From Sphingomonas faeni (lineage in GTDB: Bacteria; Pseudomonadota; Alphaproteobacteria; Sphingomonadales; Sphingomonadaceae): 64,000 bases of DNA. This document shows positions 39,327 to 47,287 of the stretch, piece after piece. Each line of letters starts with the position of its first letter. Positions within the stretch are counted from its first letter, which is position 1. Below the pieces are notes generated by a model that did no database searches, was not told the origin of the DNA, and worked only from the letters and a program-made list of their open reading frames with translations. The stretch is from contig NZ_JAUSZF010000001.1 in NCBI RefSeq assembly GCF_030817315.1, forward strand, positions 1,224,501 through 1,288,500, read 5' to 3'. Both the position numbers and the translations under genes were made by a program.

Positions 39327-40816
39327 CGACCAGTACCAAGTCCAGAGATGTCGACCTTCTCGTCATCGGTGGCGGGGTGAATGGCACCGGCATCGCCCGT
39401 GACGCCGCCGGCCGAGGATTGAAGGTGATGCTGGTCGAGCAGGACGATCTGGCCGCGCATACGTCGTCCGCGAGTTCGAAGCTGATCCATGGTGGCCTGC
39501 GCTATCTCGAGATGTACGAGTTCCGGCTGGTGCGCGAAGCGCTGGAAGAACGCGAGAAGCTCCTCGACATCGCGCCGCACCTGATCCGCGGCATGCGTTT
39601 CGTCATGCCGCTGGCGGACGGCATGCGACCGGCCTGGCTGATCCGGATCGGGCTGTTCCTGTACGATCATATCGGCGGCGGCAGCCGGCTGCCCAAATCG
39701 GTCGGCGTACGGCTCGACCGCACAGCATGGGGCAAGGGGCTGAAGCCGGTCAAACGCGGTTTCGTCTATTCTGACGGCTGGGTCGACGATGCAAGACTGG
39801 TGGTCCTCAACGCGCTCGACGCGGCGGAACGCGGTGCCGACATCCGCACGCATGTTAAGTTCGAAGGTGCGACGCGCGAAACCGACCGTTGGGTTGCCAA
39901 GCTGGGCGACGGCAGCATTGTGCACGCGCGCGCCATCGCGAACACGTCCGGTCCCTGGGTCGGCAAGGTCCTGGACGACATGCCGGCGGCGCATCACGAG
40001 CCCCCGCCACGGCTGGTCAAGGGCAGTCATATCGTCGTGCCCCGCCTGTTCGACGGCGACCATGCCTTCATCCTCCAGAACGACGACAAGCGCGTGATCT
40101 TCGCGATTCCGTATCAGGGCGACCTCACCTTGGTCGGTACGACGGACAAGCCGTTCGACGGCGATCCGTCCGCACCGACGATCGATCCCGACGAAACCGA
40201 GTATCTCTGCGCCAGCGTGAACCGGTATTTCACCCGCCAGACCTCGGCCCACGACGTAGTCACCAGTTACTCGGGGGTCCGCCCGCTGTTCGACGACGGC
40301 AACGCGAACGCATCCAAGGTCACGCGTGATTATGTCCTGAAGCTTGGTACCGCCGATGCGCCCCAGATATTGTCCGCGTTCGGGGGCAAGATCACGACCT
40401 ATCGCCGCCTGTCGGAACATGCGCTGGAGGAACTCGCGCCGTTCCTTCCACCGATGACTGAGGCGTGGACCGACGACGCGCCGCTTCCCGGTGGCGACCT
40501 GCCCCCGGGCGGGATCGCGGCGTTCGTGGAGACGGTCGGCAAACGCTGGCCGTTCCTGGATGACGCGACCGCGCTACGGATGGCGCATGCGTATGGCACG
40601 CGGATCGACGCCGTGCTGGGCGACGCGACCAGCATCGTCGACCTCGGCCACGGCCTTTGCACGCGCGAGGTCGACTATCTCGTCGAAAGTGAATGGGCGC
40701 GCTCGGTGGAGGACATCCTGTGGCGGCGGACGAAGCTCGGCATCCACGGAGGTGCGACACTGCGCGATGCAGTTTCCGAATATCTGACCGCGAATGGGTT
40801 GGCGACGCCTGCGTAA
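39323..40816 (+). CDS. glpD: Aerobic glycerol-3-phosphate dehydrogenase
   Basis: This 497-residue FAD-dependent enzyme has the N-terminal FAD motif [20 protein letters not shown] and the GlpD signatures [13 protein letters not shown] and [11 protein letters not shown]. It oxidises glycerol-3-phosphate to dihydroxyacetone phosphate and passes electrons to quinone at the inner membrane. Its ATG overlaps the glpK stop. The frame stays open far upstream through glpK, but that part is a shadow. Confidence 0.95.
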   Translation: MTTSTKSRDVDLLVIGGGVNGTGIARDAAGRGLKVMLVEQDDLAAHTSSASSKLIHGGLRYLEMYEFRLVREALEEREKLLDIAPHLIRGMRFVMPLADGMRPAWLIRIGLFLYDHIGGGSRLPKSVGVRLDRTAWGKGLKPVKRGFVYSDGWVDDARLVVLNALDAAERGADIRTHVKFEGATRETDRWVAKLGDGSIVHARAIANTSGPWVGKVLDDMPAAHHEPPPRLVKGSHIVVPRLFDGDHAFILQNDDKRVIFAIPYQGDLTLVGTTDKPFDGDPSAPTIDPDETEYLCASVNRYFTRQTSAHDVVTSYSGVRPLFDDGNANASKVTRDYVLKLGTADAPQILSAFGGKITTYRRLSEHALEELAPFLPPMTEAWTDDAPLPGGDLPPGGIAAFVETVGKRWPFLDDATALRMAHAYGTRIDAVLGDATSIVDLGHGLCTREVDYLVESEWARSVEDILWRRTKLGIHGGATLRDAVSEYLTANGLATPA

Positions 40817-40870
40817 GCGGATCCCGCAACTAGGCTCGCCATTCGGTGCGGCGCAGCATAGGATTGCGGC

Positions 40871-41449
40871 ATGCGGATCGCGATCATCGACACGAGCACG
40901 ACGCGTGCTGCGATCATCTCGGATGGCCTGCGCGAGGCGGGGCTTGACGATATCGTGGTGATCGACGGCACTTTGGGGATGGTCGCTGCGCTTGAGAAGG
41001 CAGCGCCCGAAGTGGTGCTGATCAACCTCGAAAATCCGAGCCGCGACGTGCTCGAGGAGTTCTTTGCGGTGTCGCGCGCGCTGGCGCGGCCGATCGCGAT
41101 GTTCGTCGACCAGAGCGATGCGGAGTCTACGAACGCGGCGGTCGATGCGGGGGTGTCGGCGTATATCGTCGACGGGCTCGCCAAGCAGCGGATCAAGCCG
41201 GTCATCGACCTCGCGATCCGCCGGTTTCAGGCGTTCGCAAGGTTGCAGGCGGAGTTGCACGAGGCCCGCAGCGCGCTGGCCGATCGGACGACGGTCGACC
41301 GCGCCAAGGCGATCCTGATGAAACGTCGCGGCATCGACGAGCCGACCGCCTACGGCCTGCTCCGCGCGCAGGCGATGCGATCCAACCGACGGATCGCCGA
41401 GATCGCCGACGCAATCATCACCAGCGACGTCCTGATGGGAGATTTGTGA
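40871..41449 (+). CDS. nasT: ANTAR-domain RNA-binding response regulator
   Basis: This 192-residue protein has a receiver-like domain (residues 1-120) that lacks some usual acidic-pocket features: the start is IAIIDTSTTRA. The C-terminal ANTAR domain has RTTVDRAKAILMKRRGIDEPTAYGLLR and the conserved Ala/Lys pattern of the RNA-binding helices. NasT proteins stop termination in nitrate operon leaders when not held by NasS. The gene is followed directly by nasS (TGATG) and by a leader at 42913-43019 that has the expected RNA target. Confidence 0.93.
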   Translation: MRIAIIDTSTTRAAIISDGLREAGLDDIVVIDGTLGMVAALEKAAPEVVLINLENPSRDVLEEFFAVSRALARPIAMFVDQSDAESTNAAVDAGVSAYIVDGLAKQRIKPVIDLAIRRFQAFARLQAELHEARSALADRTTVDRAKAILMKRRGIDEPTAYGLLRAQAMRSNRRIAEIADAIITSDVLMGDL

Positions 41450-42663
41450 TGGCGCTCGACCGGGTCCGTATCGGCTTCCTGCCGCTGGTCGATGCGGCGC
41501 TGCCGATCATGGCGCGCGAACGCGGGTTCGCCGAGGCCGAGGGGCTGGAGATCGAGCTGGTCCGCGACATGACCTGGGCGACGGTGCGCGACCGGCTGCT
41601 GTACGGCCATACCGATGCCGCGCACATGGTCGCGCCGCTCGCGATCGCGACGGCGCTGGGGCGGGGACGGCCGGCGGTGGCGATGGCGGTGCCGTTCGTG
41701 CTGGGGCTCAACGGCAACGCTATCACGCTGTCGTTGCCGTTGGCCGCCGAAGTGCTGGACGGGGATGCTTTGGGCGATCCGGTCGTGCTGGGCGAGCGGT
41801 TGAAGGCCGTTGCGGTCACGCGCGCCGCGGTGGGGCGGCGGCTACGGTTCGGTGTGGTGCATCGCTATTCGAGCCATAATTACATGCTGCGCTACTGGCT
41901 CGCCGCCGTTGGCATCCGGCCCGATATCGATGTCGAGATCGTGACGACCAGCCCGACCTTCGCCGCCGATGCGCTCGCGGCGGGCGAGGTCGACGGCATC
42001 TGCGTCGGGGAGCCGTGGAACGGCGTCGCGGTCGATCGCGGGGTCGGGCGGATCGCGCTGGTGACGGCGCAGGTCTGGCAGCGGGGCGTGGAGAAGGTGC
42101 TGGCGATGCGGGAGGCTACGCTGGCCGAGCGAAGCGACGTCGTTCATCGGCTCATCCGCGCGCTCCACGCTGCGGCTGCGCAGTTCGTCGATCCGGATAC
42201 GCTTGAGGCGAATGCGGCGATCCTGTCTCGCGCGGACTATCTCGATGCGCCGGTCGATGCGGTGTCGCGCGCGATCGGCGACCGGGTGCGGCTGGTGAAG
42301 GATGCGGTGCCGATCCACGTTCCGGACTTCATGTTCCAGTACCGCGAGGCGGCGAACTTCCCGTGGCGCAGCCAAGCGGCGTGGCTGTATTCGCAGATGG
42401 TGCGGTGGGACGGCACACCGTTCTCGGCCCAGGAGGCGGATGTCGCGCAAGGGGTGTTCCGGCCAGACATTTACCGCGCGGCACTCGCCGGGTCAGACGC
42501 GCCGCTTCCCAATGCTAGCTCGAAACTGGAGGGAGCGATCGGCGCGGACAGCATCGGTGCGGGATCTACGCAGGGTCGGTTGATCCTGGGGCGCGATGCA
42601 TTCTTCGACCGGCGCGCGTTCGATCCGGAGGATATCGAAGGGTATCTCGCAGGGTTGCCCTGA
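41449..42663 (+). CDS. nasS: Nitrate/nitrite-sensing NasS-type protein
   Basis: This 404-residue protein is of the NrtA/CmpA/NasS substrate-binding group (RIGFLPLVDAALPIMARERG, then GEVDGICVGEPWNG). It has no signal peptide or lipobox, so it should be cytoplasmic, as expected of NasS and unlike a transport binding protein. NasS holds NasT until nitrate or nitrite binds. ATG 41449 overlaps the nasT stop, so both proteins are probably made in a fixed ratio. Confidence 0.9.
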   Translation: MALDRVRIGFLPLVDAALPIMARERGFAEAEGLEIELVRDMTWATVRDRLLYGHTDAAHMVAPLAIATALGRGRPAVAMAVPFVLGLNGNAITLSLPLAAEVLDGDALGDPVVLGERLKAVAVTRAAVGRRLRFGVVHRYSSHNYMLRYWLAAVGIRPDIDVEIVTTSPTFAADALAAGEVDGICVGEPWNGVAVDRGVGRIALVTAQVWQRGVEKVLAMREATLAERSDVVHRLIRALHAAAAQFVDPDTLEANAAILSRADYLDAPVDAVSRAIGDRVRLVKDAVPIHVPDFMFQYREAANFPWRSQAAWLYSQMVRWDGTPFSAQEADVAQGVFRPDIYRAALAGSDAPLPNASSKLEGAIGADSIGAGSTQGRLILGRDAFFDRRAFDPEDIEGYLAGLP

Positions 42664-42664
42664 A

Positions 42665-42787
42665 CCTTGGCTTCCCCCCTCCCTGAAAGGGAGGGGTTGG
42701 GGGTGGGTCGGTCGGTTTAATCCACTCCAGTACGAACATGCGGAAGCCGACCCACCCCCTGCCCCTCCCTTTCAGGAAAGGGAGTTT
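42665..42787. repeat. Sphingomonad-type intergenic palindromic repeat
   Basis: The left arm reads about ctccctgaaagggagggg followed by ttgggggtgggtcgg. The right arm is its near-complement, with ccgacccaccccctg and cccctccctttcagg. It begins just after the nasS stop. The arms pair imperfectly over roughly 33 bp. Similar elements are scattered in sphingomonad intergenic DNA. It may act as a terminator between nasS and the leader downstream. Confidence 0.75.
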
Positions 42788-42912
42788 TAGCGGTCGATCA
42801 CCTCCAAACCCAAATCTGCTGCACACGCGAAATGCCGCTTGCGCGATAAGGCCACTTCGGTCATCTTCACATCGTCCGGCAAGGGAGTCGGGCACGAAAT
42901 CATCGCGAGACC

Positions 42913-42975
42913 GGTTCCAACGAGGGGGCCTGACCGCGTAGGGCGATCCACCGATCGTCTATAGGCAACGAAGCC
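42913..42975 (+). promoter_or_regulatory. ANTAR RNA target: two hexaloop hairpins
   Basis: Hairpin P1 is ggttcc-AACGAG-ggggcc (42913-42930), with six pairs including two G-U. Hairpin P2 is ggc-AACGAA-gcc (42964-42975), with a short three-pair stem. Both loops have A at position 1 and G at position 4, the published ANTAR consensus. A further small hairpin (cgatc-cacc-gatcg, 42944-42957) sits in the linker. The right arm of P2 is also the left end of the downstream terminator, so the two structures exclude each other. The upstream genes encode NasT and NasS. Confidence 0.75.
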
Positions 42976-43019
42976 GCTCCGATGCGTCCGCAAGGTCGCC
43001 GTCGGGGCGGCTTTTTCTT
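42973..43019 (+). terminator. Intrinsic terminator in the nitrate operon leader
   Basis: The left arm gccgctccg (42973-42981) pairs with cggggcggc (43003-43011), with one G-U pair, and is followed by tttttcttt. It stands 27 bp before the transporter start (ggagg lies between), so it would block expression of the whole operon unless the P2 hairpin forms. Confidence 0.82.
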
Positions 43020-43045
43020 TGTCCATCGCAGATGGAGGACCGACC

Positions 43046-44428
43046 ATGTTGTTCGCATCACCGGGTATCGACACTACCGCGCCGAAAGCCACGCGGATCG
43101 ACCTGTTCAGTGCCGCCACGCCGCAGATGCGCGCGTTCCATGTCACGTGGCTCGCGTTCTTCGTGTGCTTCTTCGCGTGGTTCGCCGCCGCACCGTTGAT
43201 GCCGCTGATCAAGACCGAGTTCGGGCTCAGCAAAGACCAGATCGCCAACATCAACATCGCCGCGGTCGCGGTGACGATCCTGGTGCGGCTGGTGGTCGGG
43301 CCGCTCTGCGACCGGTTCGGGCCGCGTCGTACTTATACGTGGCTGCTGCTGCTCGGTGCGATTCCGGTGTTCGGACTGGCGTTCGCGCAGACTTATGAGA
43401 CGTTCCTGTTCTTCCGCCTCGCGATCGGCGCGATCGGCGCGTCGTTCGTCATCACGCAATATCATACGAGCGTGATGTTCGCGCCGAACGTCGTCGGCAC
43501 CGCCAACGCGACCGTCGGCGGCTGGGGCAATGCCGGCGGTGGCGCGGCGCAGAGCCTGATGCCGCTGGTCGTCGCGGCGCTGATCGGCCTCGGCGTCGAG
43601 CATGCCTTCGGATGGCGCGCGGCGATGTTCGTGCCGGGCGTCGCGATGGTCGCGATGGCGTTCGTCTATGCGCGCTACACGCAGGACACGCCGCAGGGCG
43701 ACATCGTCGACCTCCGCGCGGCAGGGATCGAACTCGATGGCGGCAAGGCGACCGGCATGGCGATCTTCCGCCGCGCCGCCGCCAATTACCGCACCTGGAT
43801 GCTCGCCGCGACCTACGGCGCATGCTTCGGGGTCGAGATCTTTATCCATAACATCGCCGCGAGTTATTACGTCGACCGGTTCGGGCTTTCGCTGACCAAT
43901 GCGGGGCTGGCGGCGGGGATCTTCGGTGGCCTCGCGCTGTTCGCCCGCGCGCTCGGCGGGATCGCCAGCGACCGGATCGCGCTCGTGAAAGGGCTCGACG
44001 GTCGCGCGTTGCTGCTGTTCGCGCTGATGCTCGGCGAAGGCGGCGGACTGGTGCTGTTCGGGCATGCCGGCAGCGTGACGCTGGCGATCCTGGCGATGAC
44101 GATGTTCGGGCTGTTCACGCACATGGCGTGCGGCGCGACCTATGCGCTGGTGCCGTTCGTCGACCGCAAGGCGCTAGGCGGTGTCGCCGGGTTGATCGGC
44201 GCGGGCGGCAACATCGGCGCGGTCGCGGCGGGGTTCCTCAACAAGGCCTCGGCCACCCCGCAGCAATGCCTCGTAATGCTCGGCTACATCGTCGCCGGCA
44301 CCGCGGTCTGTGCGCTCGCGGTGCGGTTCTCAACCACGCACAAATCGGACGAGCGCGCGCTGCTCGACGCTGCGCTCGACGCGCGCCGCAACAGCGACCG
44401 CTCCGTGAACGGCGCGCTCCCCGCGTGA
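43046..44428 (+). CDS. NarK/NasA-family nitrate/nitrite MFS transporter
   Basis: This 460-residue protein has twelve hydrophobic helices and the nitrate-transporter signature GGWGNAGGGAAQSL, with the conserved RLAIGAIGASFVITQY segment. It imports nitrate (and perhaps exports nitrite) across the inner membrane. The ATG at 43046 follows ggagg. It is the first gene after the antitermination leader and starts the operon nirB-nirD-nasA-cobA. Confidence 0.93.
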   Translation: MLFASPGIDTTAPKATRIDLFSAATPQMRAFHVTWLAFFVCFFAWFAAAPLMPLIKTEFGLSKDQIANINIAAVAVTILVRLVVGPLCDRFGPRRTYTWLLLLGAIPVFGLAFAQTYETFLFFRLAIGAIGASFVITQYHTSVMFAPNVVGTANATVGGWGNAGGGAAQSLMPLVVAALIGLGVEHAFGWRAAMFVPGVAMVAMAFVYARYTQDTPQGDIVDLRAAGIELDGGKATGMAIFRRAAANYRTWMLAATYGACFGVEIFIHNIAASYYVDRFGLSLTNAGLAAGIFGGLALFARALGGIASDRIALVKGLDGRALLLFALMLGEGGGLVLFGHAGSVTLAILAMTMFGLFTHMACGATYALVPFVDRKALGGVAGLIGAGGNIGAVAAGFLNKASATPQQCLVMLGYIVAGTAVCALAVRFSTTHKSDERALLDAALDARRNSDRSVNGALPA

Positions 44429-44465
44429 CCTCCCTTCCCCGGCTCCAACGCGACTGGACGATCTG

Positions 44466-46952
44466 ATGGAACACCAAACCCCCTCCCCCGACACCCGCGA
44501 GCATCTCGTCGTGATCGGCAACGGCATGGCCGGCTGTCGCGCGGTCGAGGAGCTGATCGCGCGCGACCCGACCCGGTACCGCGTGACGATCTTCGGCGCC
44601 GAGCCGCATGTGAACTACAACCGCATCATGCTGTCGCCGGTGCTGGCCGGCGAGAAGACGTTCGAGCAGATCGTCATCAACGACCACGCCTGGTACGCGA
44701 CCAACACGATCGAGCTGGTGACGAGCGATCCGGTGCAGGCGATCGACCGCGCCGCCAAGACCGTCACCGCGCGGTCGGGGCTGACGGTATCGTATGAGAG
44801 GTTGCTGATCGCGACCGGCTCCGATCCGTTCATCATCCCCGTCCCCGGCAAGGACCTGCCCGGCGTCATCTCGTTCCGCGACATGGCCGATGTCGATCAC
44901 ATGCTGGAGGCTGCCGGCAAGGGTGGCGCGGCGGTGGTGATCGGCGGCGGGCTGCTCGGGCTGGAGGCGGCGCACGGACTCACGTTGCGCGGCATGAAGG
45001 TGACGGTGATCCACCTGATGCCGACGCTGATGGAACGCCAGCTCGACGAGGCGGCGGGCTGGCTGCTTAAATCGGCGCTGGAGGCACGCGGCCAGGTGAT
45101 CCTCACCGAAGCGAACACCGCCGAGATCGTTGGCGATACCCATGTCGAGGGCGTGCTGCTCAAGGACGGCACGGTGATCCCCGCCAGCCTCGTCGTCATG
45201 GCGGTCGGCATTCGCCCTTCCGTAGCGCTCGCGCGCGACGCCGGGCTGGAGATCGGTCGCGGGATCAAGGTCGACGACCACATGGTCACCAGCGACCCGT
45301 CGATCCTCGCGGTCGGCGAATGCGTCGAGCATGACGGCAACGTCTACGGCCTCGTCGCGCCGCTGTGGGACATGTGCCGCGCGCTCGCCAATGGTCTTAC
45401 CGACAGTCACAGCGGCTATCGCGGATCGGTCACCTCGACCAAGTTGAAGGTCGCCGGGCTCGACGTGTTTTCGGCGGGCGATTTCTCGGGCGGCGGGGCG
45501 TGCGAGGACATCGTACTGCGCGATGCGTCGCGCGGCATCTACAAGCGTGTCGTGGTCAAGGACGACCGGATCGTCGGCGCGGTGCTGTACGGCGACACGA
45601 CCGACGGCGGCTGGTATTTCGACCTGCTCAAGCGGGCGGAAGACATCGCCCCCATCCGCGACATGCTGATCTTCGGCCAGTCGTTCGCCTCGGGAGGAGG
45701 CGCGGCGGACCCTAAGGCAGCCGTTGCGGCGCTCTCCGACGATGCGGAGATCTGCGGCTGCAACGGCGTCACCAAGGGCAAGGTCGTGGCGTGCATCGGC
45801 GCCGGCAACACGACGCTCGACGCGGTTCGCGCGACCTGCAAGGCGTCGGCGTCGTGCGGATCGTGCACCGGGCTGGTCGAGACACTGCTCGCGGTAACGC
45901 TGGGTGACGAATATTCGGGCGAACGTTTGGTCAAGACCATGTGCAAATGCACCAGCTTCGGCCACGACGACGTCCGCCGCGAGATCGTCGCGCAGGGCAT
46001 GCGATCGATCCCCGAAGTGATGCAGAAAATGAGCTGGTCGACGCCCGACGGGTGCTCGTCGTGCCGCCCTGCGCTCAATTACTACCTGCTCTGCGCGTTG
46101 CCGGGCGACTATAAGGACGACCAGCAGAGCCGGTTCGTCAACGAGCGGCTGCACGCCAACATCCAGAAGGACGGCACCTATTCGGTCGTGCCGCGGATGT
46201 GGGGTGGGCTGACCAACCCGCGCGAGCTGCGCGCGATCGCCGATGTCGTCGAGAAATACGACGCACCGATGGTCAAGGTGACGGGTGGCCAGCGGCTCGA
46301 CATCTTCGGGATCAAGAAGGAGGACCTGCCCGCGGTCTGGGCCGATCTCAACGCCGCGGGGATGGTCAGCGGGCATGCGTACGGCAAGAGCTTGCGCACC
46401 GTGAAGACCTGCGTCGGGTCGGACTGGTGCCGGTTCGGGACGCAGGATTCGACCGGGCTCGGCGTCAAGGTCGAGCGGATGACCTGGGGCTCGTGGATGC
46501 CGCACAAGTTCAAGATCGCGGTCAGCGGCTGCCCGCGCAACTGCGCCGAGGCGACGATCAAGGACTTTGGCGTGGTCTGCGTCGACAGCGGCTACGAACT
46601 GTCGGTCGGCGGCAATGGCGGGATGAAGGTCCGCGCGACCGACTTCCTGTGCAAGGTCGCGACCGAGGAAGAGGCGATGCAGTACTGCGCCGCGTTCATC
46701 CAATTGTACCGCGAGGAGGCGCGCTATCTCGAGCGCACCGCGCCGTGGATCGAGCGGATCGGCGTCGAGTATATCCGCGAACGGATCGCCGAGGATCCCG
46801 AGGGTCGCGATGCGCTGGCGGCGCGGTTCCTGTTCTCGCAGCAGTTCACGCAGGACGATCCGTGGGCGGCACGCGCGGCGGGTGAGCACCGCGAACAGCA
46901 TGCGCCGATGGCGCGCTTCACCCCCATCGACGGAACGAGGGAAATGGCATGA
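44466..46952 (+). CDS. nirB: Assimilatory nitrite reductase large subunit
   Basis: This 828-residue enzyme has an N-terminal FAD/NAD(P)H domain (VVIGNGMAGCRAVEEL), two BFD-like [2Fe-2S] Cys segments (CGCNGV with CGSC near residues 425-470; CKC with CSSC near 500-535) and a sulfite/nitrite reductase half. The siroheme and 4Fe-4S cysteines lie in TCVGSDWCRFG (about residue 649) and SGCPRNCAEATIKD (about 686). It reduces nitrite to ammonium with NAD(P)H. The nirD start overlaps its stop. Confidence 0.95.
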   Translation: MEHQTPSPDTREHLVVIGNGMAGCRAVEELIARDPTRYRVTIFGAEPHVNYNRIMLSPVLAGEKTFEQIVINDHAWYATNTIELVTSDPVQAIDRAAKTVTARSGLTVSYERLLIATGSDPFIIPVPGKDLPGVISFRDMADVDHMLEAAGKGGAAVVIGGGLLGLEAAHGLTLRGMKVTVIHLMPTLMERQLDEAAGWLLKSALEARGQVILTEANTAEIVGDTHVEGVLLKDGTVIPASLVVMAVGIRPSVALARDAGLEIGRGIKVDDHMVTSDPSILAVGECVEHDGNVYGLVAPLWDMCRALANGLTDSHSGYRGSVTSTKLKVAGLDVFSAGDFSGGGACEDIVLRDASRGIYKRVVVKDDRIVGAVLYGDTTDGGWYFDLLKRAEDIAPIRDMLIFGQSFASGGGAADPKAAVAALSDDAEICGCNGVTKGKVVACIGAGNTTLDAVRATCKASASCGSCTGLVETLLAVTLGDEYSGERLVKTMCKCTSFGHDDVRREIVAQGMRSIPEVMQKMSWSTPDGCSSCRPALNYYLLCALPGDYKDDQQSRFVNERLHANIQKDGTYSVVPRMWGGLTNPRELRAIADVVEKYDAPMVKVTGGQRLDIFGIKKEDLPAVWADLNAAGMVSGHAYGKSLRTVKTCVGSDWCRFGTQDSTGLGVKVERMTWGSWMPHKFKIAVSGCPRNCAEATIKDFGVVCVDSGYELSVGGNGGMKVRATDFLCKVATEEEAMQYCAAFIQLYREEARYLERTAPWIERIGVEYIRERIAEDPEGRDALAARFLFSQQFTQDDPWAARAAGEHREQHAPMARFTPIDGTREMA

Positions 46953-47287
46953 TCGGCGAATGGCTCGATATCGGCTGGGTCGACGAGATCCCGGTCCGCG
47001 GCAGCCGCACCGTGCAGGTCACCGGCGGCGGCGACATCGCAGTTTTCCGTACCGGTGACGGCAAGGTGTTCGCACTCGCCGATCGCTGTCCGCACAAGGG
47101 CGGGCGACTGTCGCAGGGGATCGTGCACGGCGGCGCGGTGGCGTGCCCGCTGCACAACTGGCGGATCGCTTTGGATACGGGCGAGGCGCTGGGCGAGGAC
47201 AAGGGGTGTACGCCGGTGATCCCGGTTAAGGTGTCGGGTGGGCGGGTGTTGCTCTGCCGCACCGCGACGATGAAAGCCGCCGCGTGA
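46949..47287 (+). CDS. nirD: Nitrite reductase small subunit (Rieske-like)
   Basis: This 112-residue protein has the Rieske [2Fe-2S] pattern: CPHKGGRLSQG followed by ACPLHNWRI. It is the small subunit of the cytoplasmic nitrite reductase. Its ATG overlaps the nirB stop (ATGA), and its TGA overlaps the GTG of the next gene (GTGA). Confidence 0.93.
   Translation: MIGEWLDIGWVDEIPVRGSRTVQVTGGGDIAVFRTGDGKVFALADRCPHKGGRLSQGIVHGGAVACPLHNWRIALDTGEALGEDKGCTPVIPVKVSGGRVLLCRTATMKAAA

Noticed and set aside
44238..46901. Minus-strand frame of 887 residues opposite nirB
   Set aside because: It is a shadow: nirB on the other strand has every expected cofactor motif.
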